Notes under the pieces: generated by a model
What the model was told of the DNA's origin: nothing
Databases searched by the model: none
Seen by the model: only the letters and a program-made list of their open reading frames with translations
Program-made: the position numbers and the translations under genes
Part shown: positions 26,366 through 35,295 of the stretch, piece by piece
Position numbering within the stretch: position 1 is the stretch's first letter
Layout: each line of letters opens with the position of its first letter
NCBI RefSeq assembly: GCF_033193315.1
Contig: NZ_CP136187.1
Coordinates: 1,488,001 to 1,552,000 of the forward strand
Source of the DNA: Agathobaculum sp. NTUH-O15-33
GTDB taxonomy: Bacteria > Bacillota > Clostridia > Oscillospirales > Butyricicoccaceae
Reading direction: 5' to 3'
Length of the DNA stretch: 64,000 bases

Positions 26366-26815
26366 ATGAGTAGACGAATACTGATCGACGCGGACGGCTG
26401 TCCGGTGGTGGATGAAACGATCACCATGGCAAGGCGATACGGCGTCGAGTGCCTGATCCTATGCGACACTTCCCACGTATTTGAAAAGTCCGGGGCGCGG
26501 ACGCTCACCTTTTCCAAGGGCGCGGACAGCGTGGACTTCGCGCTGGTGGGGCTGGTAAAGCCCGGCGACGTGGTCGTGACGCAGGACTATGGCCTTGCCG
26601 CGATGTGTCTGGCGAGGAACGCACGGGTGCTCAGTCAGGACGGCATGGAATATACGGCGGACAATATCGACGGCTTGCTGCTGGCCCGTCACACCGCAAA
26701 GAAAATCCGGAGCGGCGGCGGGCGGCTCAAGGGCCCGAAGAAGCGGACCAAGGCGCAGGACGAAGCCTATGCGGCCGCGTTAAACAAGCTGCTGCAAGAC
26801 GGATCGACCGGATAA
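26366..26815 (+). CDS. YaiI/YqxD family protein (UPF0178)
   Basis: A 149-residue protein starting RRILIDADGCPVVDETI, with VTQDYGLAAMCL and the basic GPKKRTKAQDE segment that define the DUF188/UPF0178 family. The conserved acidic residues suggest a PIN/NYN-like nuclease fold, but no activity is established. The following gene starts 13 bases later. Confidence 0.9.
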   Translation: MSRRILIDADGCPVVDETITMARRYGVECLILCDTSHVFEKSGARTLTFSKGADSVDFALVGLVKPGDVVVTQDYGLAAMCLARNARVLSQDGMEYTADNIDGLLLARHTAKKIRSGGGRLKGPKKRTKAQDEAYAAALNKLLQDGSTG

Positions 26816-26828
26816 AGGAGCATGCAAC

Positions 26829-27358
26829 ATGGCAAAGCCAAGAAAAATGCTGGGCGCGGCGGATTCGCCCTACATTGTCAGCCTGATGCGGCTGATCGAA
26901 ACCCAGAGCAAGGCCACCATTGCAAAGTGGTGCCTTGATTATACCGAGACCAACATCCTGCCCATTTTTGAGAAATACTGTCCGACCGACGGGCGGCCCC
27001 GCATGGCGCTCACCGCGTCGCGGGAGTGGTTCGAGGGGCGACGGAAACTGCCTGAGGTAAAGAAGATTATCCTAAACGAGTGCCACGCCGCCGCGCGGGA
27101 ATTGAAACGAACCCTGCGGCGCAGGCCGCCGCGCGCGCGTGCGGGCAGGCCGCGGCCTGCTTTCATACGCCGACCCACTCGCTGGGGCTGGCCTTTTACG
27201 GCGCGGCGGCCCTTGCCTACGACCGCGTGGGAACCGGCGAAAGCGCGGCAGTCTATGAACGCATCGCCGCGGAGGAATGCGCGAAGATGGAGGCGGCCCT
27301 TCGCGCCGTGGCCGTAGAAAACGAACCGAATCCGGCGAAGATCAACTGGCGCTGCTGA
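26829..27358 (+). pseudogene. Imm5-like putative immunity protein, frameshifted
   Basis: Two overlapping frames make one protein of about 176 residues: MAKPRKMLGAADSPYIVSL...ILNECHAAARE in the first (from 26829) and NPAAQAAARACGQAAACFHT...AVENEPNPAKINWRC in the second (to 27358). The join needs one added base near 27097-27105, for example AAA instead of AA in GGAATTG. The family is the Imm5-like protein of polymorphic-toxin immunity sets, but no toxin gene is near, so its role here is open. Intact codons on both sides suggest a very recent mutation or a read error. Confidence 0.7.
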
Positions 27359-27415
27359 TGAACCCGGCGGGCGGGCGCAGGCCGGCAATGCGGTTGGATG
27401 AGAGAGGATTACCTT

Positions 27416-27988
27416 ATGTGTGAAAAAATAAGATGCGCTTGGGCGGGGGACAGCCCCATATACATTGCCTACCACGACAAGGAGTGGGGACGGCCGGTGC
27501 ACGACGATATCCGGCTGTTTGAAATGCTGGTTTTAGAAGGAATGCAGGCGGGGCTCAACTGGCTCACCGTGCTCAAAAAAAGAGAGAATTTTCGGGAAGC
27601 GTTCGACGGATTCGATCCGGCCAAGGTGGCGCTTTACGACGAAACAAAAATACAGGAGCTGCTGGCAAACGAAGGCATCATCAGAAATCGTCTCAAAGTG
27701 AACGCTGCGGTGACGAACGCCAAAGCCTTTCTGGAAGTGCAAGAAAAGTACGGAAGCTTTGATCAATACATATGGGCATACGTAAAGCATACGCCGATCA
27801 AAAACCATTGGGAGAGGATGGAGGAGATACCGGCCAAAACACCGCTTTCGGACCGAATTAGCAAGGATTTGAAAAAGATGGGGTTTAAATTTGTCGGTTC
27901 GACGATCGTTTATGCGTTCATGCAAGCGACGGGCATGGTGAACGACCATGTGACCGATTGCTTTGTTTATCAGGAGTGCAAGGCGTAG
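27416..27988 (+). CDS. tag: DNA-3-methyladenine glycosylase I
   Basis: A 190-residue base-excision enzyme that removes 3-methyladenine. It aligns with E. coli Tag throughout: CAWAGDSPIYIAYHDKEWG (zinc Cys and His), EGMQAGLNWLTVLKKRENF (active-site Glu and Trp), and KMGFKFVGSTIVYAFMQA with NDHVTDC near the end. ATG at 27416 has AGAGGA 9 bases upstream; an earlier in-frame ATG at 27398 has none. Separate from the MDR gene, which has its own promoter. Confidence 0.95.
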   Translation: MCEKIRCAWAGDSPIYIAYHDKEWGRPVHDDIRLFEMLVLEGMQAGLNWLTVLKKRENFREAFDGFDPAKVALYDETKIQELLANEGIIRNRLKVNAAVTNAKAFLEVQEKYGSFDQYIWAYVKHTPIKNHWERMEEIPAKTPLSDRISKDLKKMGFKFVGSTIVYAFMQATGMVNDHVTDCFVYQECKA

Positions 27989-28092
27989 CTTTCGTCTTGG
28001 CGGGAGCTTGCTATAAGACCGAAACAGGGCACCGAAAGCCGGTGCGTGAGGAGCATATGACGTCGCCGCGGCAGTTCGGCCGCCCTCACCGC

Positions 28093-28121
28093 TGGACAAT
28101 TTTTAGGCCCCGCGTTACAAT
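28093..28121 (+). promoter_or_regulatory. Promoter of the MDR dehydrogenase
   Basis: TGGACA (28093-28098), 17-base spacer, TACAAT (28116-28121), 28 bases before ATG 28150. Confidence 0.65.
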
Positions 28122-28149
28122 AGGGAAAACGGAAAAGGAGGCGGCGTGC

Positions 28150-29190
28150 ATGCGTGCGATCGTTTATGAAAAGCAAGGAGTACTATCGCTGGAAAGCAGG
28201 CCCAAGCCGTGCCTGAAAAACGAAAGGGACGCGATCGTTCGCGTTACGCTCGCTTCGATCTGCACAAGCGATCTGCACGTCAAACACGGCGCTGTGCCGC
28301 GCGCCGTGCCCGGCGTTACGGTCGGGCACGAAATGGTGGGCGTGGTGGAACAGGTCGGCACGTCCGTGCGCCGCGTGAAGCCCGGCGACCGCGTGAGCGT
28401 GTGTGTGGAGACCTTTTGCGGCGAATGCTTCTACTGCAAGCGCGGCTTTGTCAACAACTGCGCGGACCCGCTCGGCGGCTGGGCGCTCGGCTGCCGGATC
28501 GACGGCGGGCAGGCTGATTTTGTCCGCGTGCCGCATGCCGATCAGGGCTTGACCCGCATTCCCGAAACCGTGACGGACGAGCAGGCGCTGTTCGTCGGCG
28601 ATATTCTGGCGACGGGTTATTGGGCAGCCCAGCTGGCGGAGATCAAGCAGGGCGACACGGTGGCGGTTTTGGGCGCGGGGCCCGCCGGGCTGTGCGCCAT
28701 GATGTGCGCCGGCTTGTACGGAGCAAGCCATGTGGTCGCGGTCGATCCGCTGGCCGAACGGCTCGCGCTGGCGAAGGCGCAGGGCTGGGCCGATGAAACG
28801 GCCGACCCCACGCGGGACGATGTGGACGACCTAATCCGCCGCCTGACAAACGGGCGCGGAGCGGACGCTGTGATCGAGGCCGCCGGCGCGGCGGACACGT
28901 TTCAAACCGCTTGGCGTATCGCGCGGCCAAACGCCGTGGTCGTGGTGGCCGCGATGTATGAAACGGCGCAGCGTTTGCCGCTGCCCGAGATGTACGGTAA
29001 AAATCTAACGTTCAAAACCGGCGGCGTGGACGCGAACGCCTCCGCCCGTATCCTGCGTCTGATCGAAGAAGGGCGGCTGGATACCACGCGTCTGCTGACG
29101 CATATCTATCCGCTTTCCGCGGCGATGGACGCTTACGAGCTGTTTGAAAAGAAACAGGACGGCGTGATCAAGGTCGCGCTGCGCCCCTAA
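28150..29190 (+). CDS. Zinc-dependent MDR-family alcohol dehydrogenase
   Basis: A 346-residue oxidoreductase. GHEMVGVVEQVG holds the catalytic-zinc His and Glu; CVETFCGECFYCKRGFVNNC supplies the four Cys of the structural zinc site; VLGAGPAGLCAMMCAGLYGA is the NAD(P)-binding Rossmann motif. The substrate is an alcohol or polyol but cannot be specified. ATG at 28150 follows AAAGGAGG. It is upstream of, and convergent with, the sugar isomerase gene, with a MITE between them. Confidence 0.9.
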   Translation: MRAIVYEKQGVLSLESRPKPCLKNERDAIVRVTLASICTSDLHVKHGAVPRAVPGVTVGHEMVGVVEQVGTSVRRVKPGDRVSVCVETFCGECFYCKRGFVNNCADPLGGWALGCRIDGGQADFVRVPHADQGLTRIPETVTDEQALFVGDILATGYWAAQLAEIKQGDTVAVLGAGPAGLCAMMCAGLYGASHVVAVDPLAERLALAKAQGWADETADPTRDDVDDLIRRLTNGRGADAVIEAAGAADTFQTAWRIARPNAVVVVAAMYETAQRLPLPEMYGKNLTFKTGGVDANASARILRLIEEGRLDTTRLLTHIYPLSAAMDAYELFEKKQDGVIKVALRP

Positions 29191-29388
29191 AACGCACGCA
29201 AAAGGGCGCGTTGCAAAGTAAAAGAAATTCCGTCTGTCATTCTGAACGAAGTGAAGAATCTCGCGCGAACGCGCGGGATTAACGTGGAAACCGCGCGTTC
29301 GCGCGAGATTCTTCGTCGTTTCGCTCCTCAGAATGACAAGAATATGGAACATCCTTTTATTTTGCAACGCGCCCTTTTTGCGTGTTTT
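29190..29388. repeat. MITE-like palindromic repeat, copy 2 (family A)
   Basis: About 199 bp with inverted ends (AAACGCACGCAAAAGGGCGC and TTTGCAACGCGCCCTTTTTG) and a long inner inverted repeat, CTCGCGCGAACGCGCGG with its partner, flanked by GTCATTCTGA-type sequence. It begins at the dehydrogenase stop codon and lies between converging genes, where it could also terminate both. Confidence 0.85.
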
Positions 29389-29406
29389 GATGTATAGGGA
29401 TAGGCG

Positions 29407-30279
29407 TTATTTGCAATACTTGGCCACGTGCGCCTTGGTCACCTCGGCGGACTTGCGTACGTTTTCTTCCTGCGTCATTTCGTAATACGCAGGGCGGAAG
29501 ATCTCGATCGTGCAGCAGTCGCCTTCAAAGCCGATCCGGCGGAGCGTGTCCGCATAGCGCTGGTGGGGCAGGCAGTCGCCCTCGGCGTCCGGCCACAGGC
29601 GCTTTTCATCGTTGTTGTAGGGTGCGCCGCAGGGCATGTCCTCGGTGCCGTTCAGATGCCAAACGAAGATTTTTTTGCCGTCCGCTTTTTCTAGGGTCTC
29701 CCAACCGGAACCCATGGCGTAAAAATGGTACTGGTCCAGCGTCACGCCGACAAGCGGGGAATCAACCGCCTCCACAATCGCGTAGGCGTCCTCAAAGCGG
29801 TTGATGGTCATGGCGGGTTCGCCGCAGAACTCAAGCGACAGCTTGATGCCGTACGGCTCGCACTTCTTCACCATCTCGCGCAGCACCGTCACCGCGTCCT
29901 CGCGGATCTCCTTGCGGGTCGGCTGCAGGCCGCGCTCCTTCATATCCTTGCTCGGCACGACGACGATCATTTTGCAGCCTAGAATGTTGCAGCGGCGGAT
30001 GATCTCATCCAGCTCGGCCATAACGGCGGCCTTTTCCTCGTCGGTCTGTTTCATGTTGAAAAAGCAAAGCGCGTTGTAGGAAAGCATTTTCAGGTGATGG
30101 CTCTGGAACCAAGCGCCCAGTTCATCCAGCGTGACAACGCCCTTTTCCAGATCGCGGTCCAGACACTCGGACTGGATATCGATAAAGTCGAAGCCGTATT
30201 TCTCGCACAGTTCTAAATCCATCATGACGGAATGGCCTTTGCAAAAGCGGTCGTTCGCCTCGTTAAAACCGATCTTCAT
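29407..30279 (-). CDS. Sugar phosphate isomerase/epimerase (xylose-isomerase-like TIM barrel)
   Basis: A 290-residue protein of the AP-endonuclease-2/IolE-like barrel family. GFDFIDIQSECLD lies at the second strand, GIKLSLEFCGEP holds a metal-binding Glu, GVTLDQYHFYAMGSG the Asp/His pair, and IFVWHLNGTED another His; a final Glu lies in CCTIEIFRPAYYE. Four metal ligands are thus present. The substrate is unknown. It is divergent from the LacI regulator at 30586 and is its likely target. ATG 30279 follows AAAGGAG. Confidence 0.85.
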   Translation of the reverse strand: MKIGFNEANDRFCKGHSVMMDLELCEKYGFDFIDIQSECLDRDLEKGVVTLDELGAWFQSHHLKMLSYNALCFFNMKQTDEEKAAVMAELDEIIRRCNILGCKMIVVVPSKDMKERGLQPTRKEIREDAVTVLREMVKKCEPYGIKLSLEFCGEPAMTINRFEDAYAIVEAVDSPLVGVTLDQYHFYAMGSGWETLEKADGKKIFVWHLNGTEDMPCGAPYNNDEKRLWPDAEGDCLPHQRYADTLRRIGFEGDCCTIEIFRPAYYEMTQEENVRKSAEVTKAHVAKYCK

Positions 30280-30585
30280 TGAAAAAACTCCTTTATTATA
30301 TTATATCAATACGGAAAAGCTTTGTTATGGATAATTTATCACAGCCGAGAACACGGCGCAAGGGGGACGCGGCATGATCATTTCGCCGTGCAAAACATCG
30401 TGAAACCACCCAAATTGTTTAGAAGCAAGTTGTTGATAATCGCTAATTTTGTGCCGGTTGAAAGGTGAAAAAAACAAGCGCGCTTGGTACAAAACCGTGC
30501 AGTGCTGGTGGGGGCCGGATCGGTATGCTATAATAGGAACAAGGCGCTGCAAATAAGCCGCAGCGCGGGAATGGGAGGGAAACCG
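30280..30585. other. Divergent regulatory gap between the isomerase and LacI genes
   Basis: Leftward, TATAAT (on the minus strand near 30300) lies about 20 bases before the isomerase gene without a clear -35. Rightward, an extended -10 (TATGCTATAAT, ending 30534) serves the LacI gene. I saw no convincing LacI-type operator palindrome. Confidence 0.45.
30524..30534 (+). promoter_or_regulatory. Extended -10 promoter of the LacI gene
   Basis: TATGCTATAAT with a TG extended -10; the -35 position (TGGTGG at 30506) is weak. It is about 50 bases before ATG 30586. Confidence 0.5.
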
Positions 30586-31647
30586 ATGGCGGTGACAATG
30601 CAGCAGATCGCGGAGGCGTGCGGCGTTTCGCGCGGCACCGTGGACCGCGCGCTGCGCGGACGGGAGGGCGTGCGGCCCGAGGTGGCGCGGCAAATCCGGC
30701 AAACGGCGCGGGAGCTGGGATATCTACCACGCCACGCCAGCCCGTTGAAGAAAGAAAAGCCGGTGCGCATCGGCGTGGTGCTGCACACGGGCGTATCCGT
30801 GTTTGTGCGGCAGCTGGCCGGGCTGCTCGCGGCCTATCCCGGCCAGACGCTTTTACCCATCGAAACGATCGTGCGCACGATGGACGGCACCGACGTGCCC
30901 CATCAGCTCGCGCTGATCGACGAACTGGCGGAGCGGGAGCGGGTAGACGGGCTGGCGATCATGCCGCTGGCCAGCGCGCTGCTGCGCGATAAAATCAACG
31001 AGCTGTCCGAGAAGCGCGGCCTGCCGGTGGTAACGATCAATACCGATATCGCGGACTGTGCGCGGCTGGCCTATGTTGGGCCGGATAATATCGCCTGCGG
31101 CCGCACGGCCGGCGCGCTGCTGGGCATGGCCATGGGCGGCAAAGGCCGCGTTTTGCCGATCTTGGGCCAGCGCAGCGGCCACTTCGCGGATACGCAGCGC
31201 CTGAGCGGCTTTTACGCGGAAATCAGCGAAGCCTTTCCTTCAATCGAAATGCTGCCGCCGGAGTATTGCTTCCTCGATCAGGGACTGGCCGAGCGCATCA
31301 CCCTGCGCGCGCTTAGCGAAGTGGAAGGCCTTACCGGGATCTACCTGTCCTCCGTCGGGCGCAGCGGCGTGTACCGCGCGCTGGACCGCGCGGGGCAAGG
31401 GGGCCGCGTCCATGTCGTGGTGCACGATCTGACGCGGGATAATCTGCAAATGATCCGTGCGGGCGTGGTGGATTTTGCGATCGGTCAGGGCGTCAAAACG
31501 CAGGGCTCGCTGCCGCTGCTTCTGCTGTATCAATACCTGACGGGGCATGTTTCGCCGGAGAAACGACGGTATTCGACAGAAATAGAGGTCAAATTCCGCT
31601 GCAATCTGTTGCCGGAGGACGAAGCGTGTCAAACGCCGGAGCTTTAA
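30586..31647 (+). CDS. LacI-family transcriptional regulator (substrate-binding type)
   Basis: A 353-residue regulator. HTH: TMQQIAEACGVSRGTVDRAL at the N-terminus, with VDRALRGREGVRPEV in place of the usual VSRALNN, a subgroup trait. The ligand domain ends without the usual GFDD motif and instead has VHDLTRDNLQMIRAGVVDFA, as in regulators whose sensor is a ribose/galactose-binding-protein type. ATG at 30586 follows GGGAGGG. It probably controls the divergent isomerase. Confidence 0.88.
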   Translation: MAVTMQQIAEACGVSRGTVDRALRGREGVRPEVARQIRQTARELGYLPRHASPLKKEKPVRIGVVLHTGVSVFVRQLAGLLAAYPGQTLLPIETIVRTMDGTDVPHQLALIDELAERERVDGLAIMPLASALLRDKINELSEKRGLPVVTINTDIADCARLAYVGPDNIACGRTAGALLGMAMGGKGRVLPILGQRSGHFADTQRLSGFYAEISEAFPSIEMLPPEYCFLDQGLAERITLRALSEVEGLTGIYLSSVGRSGVYRALDRAGQGGRVHVVVHDLTRDNLQMIRAGVVDFAIGQGVKTQGSLPLLLLYQYLTGHVSPEKRRYSTEIEVKFRCNLLPEDEACQTPEL

Positions 31648-31675
31648 AAAAGATAGAAATCCTTGCATCAGGGTA

Positions 31676-31704
31676 TTGCATCCCCTAACGGCACGTGCTA
31701 CTAT
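31676..31704 (+). promoter_or_regulatory. Promoter of nrdJ
   Basis: TTGCAT (31676-31681), 17-base spacer, TACTAT (31699-31704). The -10 lies inside the NrdR-like box. Confidence 0.6.
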
Positions 31705-31713
31705 ATATAGTGT
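31698..31713. promoter_or_regulatory. NrdR-like box
   Basis: CTACTATATATAGTGT matches the NrdR box (ACACTATATATAGTGT) at 14 of 16 positions. It overlaps the promoter -10, so binding would repress nrdJ. NrdR usually binds two boxes; I saw only this one, and nrdR is not in the window. Confidence 0.65.
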
Positions 31714-31758
31714 CACCGACAAAAGAAATGTACCAGATGTTAGAAAGGGTAAGAATAC

Positions 31759-34026
31759 ATGAAAATCGGAGAGAGTGCGCGCGCCGTATTGGAACGGCGG
31801 TATTTGGTAAAAGATGAACAGGGAAATAATATAGAATCCATTGAGCAGATGTTCAACCGCGTCGCCACGGCGATCGCGGCGGCGGACAAGCAGTATGATA
31901 AAAAGGCGGATGTGGAAAAAACCGCACAGCGCTTTTATGAAATGATGACGAATTTGGATTTCCTGCCCAATTCGCCCACGCTGATGAACGCAGGGCGCGA
32001 GCTTGGCCAGCTTTCGGCCTGTTTCGTGCTGCCGGTGGGCGATTCGATGGAGGAAATCTTTGAAACCATCAAGCAAGCCGCGCTGATTCATAAATCGGGC
32101 GGCGGCACGGGCTTTTCCTTTTCCCGCCTGCGCCCGGCGGGCGCGGTGGTCAAGACCACCGGCGGCGTTGCCAGCGGGCCGATCAGCTTTATGCGCGTGT
32201 TCAACATGGCGACGGAGGCCGTCAAGCAGGGCGGCACCCGGCGCGGCGCGAACATGGGCATCCTGCGCATCGATCATCCGGATATTTTGAACTTTATCGA
32301 TTGCAAGAAGGACAACGCGGATATTACGAATTTCAATATCTCGGTCGGCATCACGGAAGAATTCATGCAGGCGGTCGAGCAGGGCGGTTCGTACAAGCTG
32401 ATCGATCCCCGCTCCAAGGAAGAAGTGGGCGAATTGGACGCGCGCGAGGTGTTCGACAAGATCGTCGGCAGCGCGTGGCGCAACGGCGAGCCGGGCATCA
32501 TCTTCCTAGACCGTTTGAACCGCGACAATGTCGTGCCGTCGCAGGGCGAAATTGAAAGCACCAACCCCTGCGGCGAACAGCCGCTGCTGCCCTATGAATC
32601 GTGCAACCTCGGCTCGATCAATCTGGTCAGCATGCTGGTCAAGAAAAGCGGCGCGTACGCGCTCGATTACGGCAAGCTGGCGGATACCGTGCGCGACGCG
32701 GTGCATTTCCTCGACAACGTGATCGACGTTAACAAGTACCCGCTGGAAAAGATCGATTTTACCACCAAGCAGACCCGCAAGGTCGGCCTTGGCGTGATGG
32801 GCTGGGCGGACACGCTCGCTCTGCTCGGCCTGCCCTATAACTCGGACGAGGCGGTCGCCCTCGCGGAAAAGGTGATGAAGTTTATCACCGATAACGGCCG
32901 CGCCGCTTCTGTGGAGCTGGCCAAGACGCGCGGCGCGTTCCCGCTGTTCGAGGAAAGCATTTACGCGGGCGGCGAGCCGCTGCGCAACGCGACCGTCACC
33001 ACCATCGCGCCGACCGGCACGCTGTCCATCATCGGCGGCTGCTCTTCCGGCGTGGAGCCGGTGTTTGCGTATGTGTTCATTCGCAACATCATGGACGGCA
33101 CCGAGCTGATCGAGGTCAACCCGATCCTCAAACAGGTGCTGATCGATCGGGGCCTGTATTCGGACGAGCTGATGAAGCGCATTGCCAAAGAGGGCACGCT
33201 GGCCCATATCGAGGCCATACCGGAGGATATCCGCCGCGTCTTCGTCTGCTCGCACGATGTTAGCCCCTTGTACCATGTCAAGATGCAGGCGGCTTTCCAG
33301 CAGTACACGGACAACGCCGTATCCAAAACGGTTAACTTTAAAAACGACGCCACCGTGGAGGATGTGCAGGAGGTTTACCAGCTCGCCTATCAGCTGGGCT
33401 GCAAGGGCGTCACGATTTACCGCGACGGCAGCCGCGACAGTCAGGTGCTGAATATCGGTTCGGTGAAAAAAGGCGCCGCGCCCGCTTGCCCGACCTGCGG
33501 CGAGGAAGAGGATATGGAGCCGCTGCACGATATCAAGCCCCGGCCCCGGCCCGAGGTCACCTGCGGCCTGACCGAGCGCATGAAGATCGGCTGCGGCAAT
33601 CTGTACGTCACCGTCAATTACGATGAAAACGGGATCTGCGAGGTGTTCACCTCGACCGGCAAGGCGGGCGGTTGTCCGTCCCAGTCGGAGGCGACCGCGC
33701 GTCTGGTATCGATCGCGCTTCGCTCCGGCGTTTCCATGGACGAGATCTTGCAGCAGCTTCGCGGTATCCGCTGCCCGTCCACCATCCGGCACGCCGGGCT
33801 TAAGTGCACCTCCTGCCCGGACGCGATCGCGCGCGTCATCAAAAAGACGGATGATATGCTCAAGGCGCAAAAGGGCATTGTGAGCACCGCAGCGGTACAG
33901 CAGGCGGCGGCGACCGAAGTGGTCACCACCAAGCACTCCAAATTCTGTCCCGAGTGCGGCGCGGAAATGGAGCACGAGGGCGGCTGTGTAATCTGCCGTT
34001 CGTGCGGCTATTCCAAGTGCAACTGA
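31759..34026 (+). CDS. nrdJ: Vitamin B12-dependent (class II) ribonucleotide reductase
   Basis: A 755-residue enzyme that reduces ribonucleotides with adenosylcobalamin. LSACFVLPVGDSMEEIFETI and STNPCGEQPLLPYESCNLGS contain the two redox Cys and the active-site Asn-Cys-Glu; VTTIAPTGTLSIIGGCSSG is the B12/substrate loop. There is no N-terminal ATP cone. The C-terminus holds a CxxC (CPTCGEEED) and a final zinc ribbon (CPECGAEME, CVICRSCGYSKC), typical of NrdJ. No nrdA/B or nrdD is nearby. Starts after AGAAAGGGT. Confidence 0.96.
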   Translation: MKIGESARAVLERRYLVKDEQGNNIESIEQMFNRVATAIAAADKQYDKKADVEKTAQRFYEMMTNLDFLPNSPTLMNAGRELGQLSACFVLPVGDSMEEIFETIKQAALIHKSGGGTGFSFSRLRPAGAVVKTTGGVASGPISFMRVFNMATEAVKQGGTRRGANMGILRIDHPDILNFIDCKKDNADITNFNISVGITEEFMQAVEQGGSYKLIDPRSKEEVGELDAREVFDKIVGSAWRNGEPGIIFLDRLNRDNVVPSQGEIESTNPCGEQPLLPYESCNLGSINLVSMLVKKSGAYALDYGKLADTVRDAVHFLDNVIDVNKYPLEKIDFTTKQTRKVGLGVMGWADTLALLGLPYNSDEAVALAEKVMKFITDNGRAASVELAKTRGAFPLFEESIYAGGEPLRNATVTTIAPTGTLSIIGGCSSGVEPVFAYVFIRNIMDGTELIEVNPILKQVLIDRGLYSDELMKRIAKEGTLAHIEAIPEDIRRVFVCSHDVSPLYHVKMQAAFQQYTDNAVSKTVNFKNDATVEDVQEVYQLAYQLGCKGVTIYRDGSRDSQVLNIGSVKKGAAPACPTCGEEEDMEPLHDIKPRPRPEVTCGLTERMKIGCGNLYVTVNYDENGICEVFTSTGKAGGCPSQSEATARLVSIALRSGVSMDEILQQLRGIRCPSTIRHAGLKCTSCPDAIARVIKKTDDMLKAQKGIVSTAAVQQAAATEVVTTKHSKFCPECGAEMEHEGGCVICRSCGYSKCN

Positions 34027-34036
34027 TTCAGTAATA

Positions 34037-34070
34037 GCGCCCCGGCCGGTCACTGACCCGGCCGGGGCGC
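34037..34070 (+). terminator. Hairpin after nrdJ
   Basis: A 13-bp GC stem (34037-34049 with 34058-34070) with an 8-base loop and no T-tract; 10 bases after the stop. Readthrough into the SGNH gene is likely. Confidence 0.55.
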
Positions 34071-34095
34071 GCGCTATAGAAGGGGGAGAAAAGAT

Positions 34096-34704
34096 ATGCG
34101 CCGCACGGTTTTGTGCTATGGCGATTCCAACACCTACGGCTATGATCCGCGTTCCTTTTTTGGGGGCCGTTACCCTGCGGATACACGCTGGACAGGGCTC
34201 ATCGACGGAACCGACGGATGGACGGTGCTGGACTGCGGCGAAAACGGGCGCGCGATCCCACGCCGTCCGCAAGAGCTGCAAGAGGCGGAAGCGCTGGTGA
34301 GGGCGCACCCGGAAGCGGCGGTCGTCACCGTCATGCTGGGCAGTAACGATTTGCTCCAGTACCCATCGGACACGGCGGAGCATGTGACGGCGCGCATGGA
34401 AACGCTGCTAACGCATATGCGGGCGGCTCTTGCGGAGGCGCGGGGCGATTCTGCGCTGCTTTTGGTCGCCCCGCCGCCGATGGCGGCGGGCGCGTGGGTG
34501 ACGGAGGAACGGCTCCTCACCGAATCGGCCCGCCTTGGCGCGTGCTACCGTGCGCTCGCGGCAAAGCTCTCCTTGCCCTTTGCCGATGCCGCCGCGTGGG
34601 ACGTGGCCCTTGCGTTTGACGGCGTGCACTTTTCCGAGGCGGGTCACCGCGCGTTTGCCAAAGGGATCGAGCCTGTGCTCTCTTCGCTTGCGCGGGGAAA
34701 CTAG
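34096..34704 (+). CDS. SGNH/GDSL-family hydrolase
   Basis: A 202-residue protein with all four SGNH blocks: CYGDSNTYGYDP (Ser nucleophile), CGENGR (Gly), VMLGSNDLLQ (Asn) and DGVHFSEAGH (Asp-His pair). No signal peptide, so it is a cytoplasmic esterase or lipase-like enzyme of unknown substrate. ATG 34096 follows AAGGGGGAGA. Its stop shares the CTAG at 34701-34704 with the stop of the converging trmO. Confidence 0.9.
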   Translation: MRRTVLCYGDSNTYGYDPRSFFGGRYPADTRWTGLIDGTDGWTVLDCGENGRAIPRRPQELQEAEALVRAHPEAAVVTVMLGSNDLLQYPSDTAEHVTARMETLLTHMRAALAEARGDSALLLVAPPPMAAGAWVTEERLLTESARLGACYRALAAKLSLPFADAAAWDVALAFDGVHFSEAGHRAFAKGIEPVLSSLARGN

Positions 34705-35177
34705 AAGTTGAATTCGGCTTCCCAGTCAAAGTCGCCGCTTGTTTCCACATTGCCCGGCCAGTGCGCGCACCAATCCGGTATGCAGGGTGTTTCCACCCGG
34801 TCAAGGCTGGGCGTGTAGGGCTTCAGGTCCAGCACCGGGCTGCCGTCGTTCGCGTCGATATAGGCAAGGCCGAGCACGCCGTTATCCTCATCCATATAGG
34901 TTATATGCGCGCAGGAAAGCGCGATGGGGTTGGGCCGTGCGGGCGAGCGGGTGGCAAACGCGCCGAGCACCGCCGGCCCCTTGGTATACGGCGCGTCTAC
35001 CGTTAACACGCCGCGCGCCGCGGCGTTATCGCAGCCTGAAAACCACCAAACCACCTGAATATCGCCAAAAGCGGCAAGGCCCTTTAATGCCGGTACGTAT
35101 TCCGGAAGCAGCTCGATACGGAAATCCTCACCCTCGGCGCGAATAACGCCGATCTGTTTTACTGAAAATTCACTCAT
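34701..35177 (-). CDS. trmO: tRNA t6A37 N6-methyltransferase TrmO
   Basis: A 158-residue protein of the TrmO/YaeB (TsaA-like) SAM-binding beta-barrel family, which methylates t6A at position 37 of Thr tRNA. ATRSPARPNPIALSC is the signature; SGCDNAAARG and LDLKPYTPSLDR are also family blocks. It is at the short end of the family and lacks the C-terminal domain found in E. coli TrmO. It has its own promoter and convergent stop overlap with the SGNH gene. Confidence 0.88.
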   Translation of the reverse strand: MSEFSVKQIGVIRAEGEDFRIELLPEYVPALKGLAAFGDIQVVWWFSGCDNAAARGVLTVDAPYTKGPAVLGAFATRSPARPNPIALSCAHITYMDEDNGVLGLAYIDANDGSPVLDLKPYTPSLDRVETPCIPDWCAHWPGNVETSGDFDWEAEFNF

Positions 35178-35220
35178 GACAATTACCTCTTCTGTTTTCG
35201 TATTACGGTACCGTGATTTC

Positions 35221-35248
35221 AGTATAACGGATGTTTTTTATACTTCAA
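35221..35248 (-). promoter_or_regulatory. Promoter of trmO
   Basis: On the minus strand TTGAAG (35248-35243), 16-base spacer, TATACT (35226-35221). A perfect palindrome ACGGTACCGT (35204-35213) follows and could be an operator. Confidence 0.55.
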
Positions 35249-35295
35249 CCCCCATTTTCAGAATTTTTTAAAAGAAATTGTTCACACGCACAAAA

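Noticed and set aside
32506..34383. Leftward frame of 625 codons
   Set aside because: Antisense to nrdJ and the SGNH gene; sequence is His/Arg/Ala-rich without family motifs.
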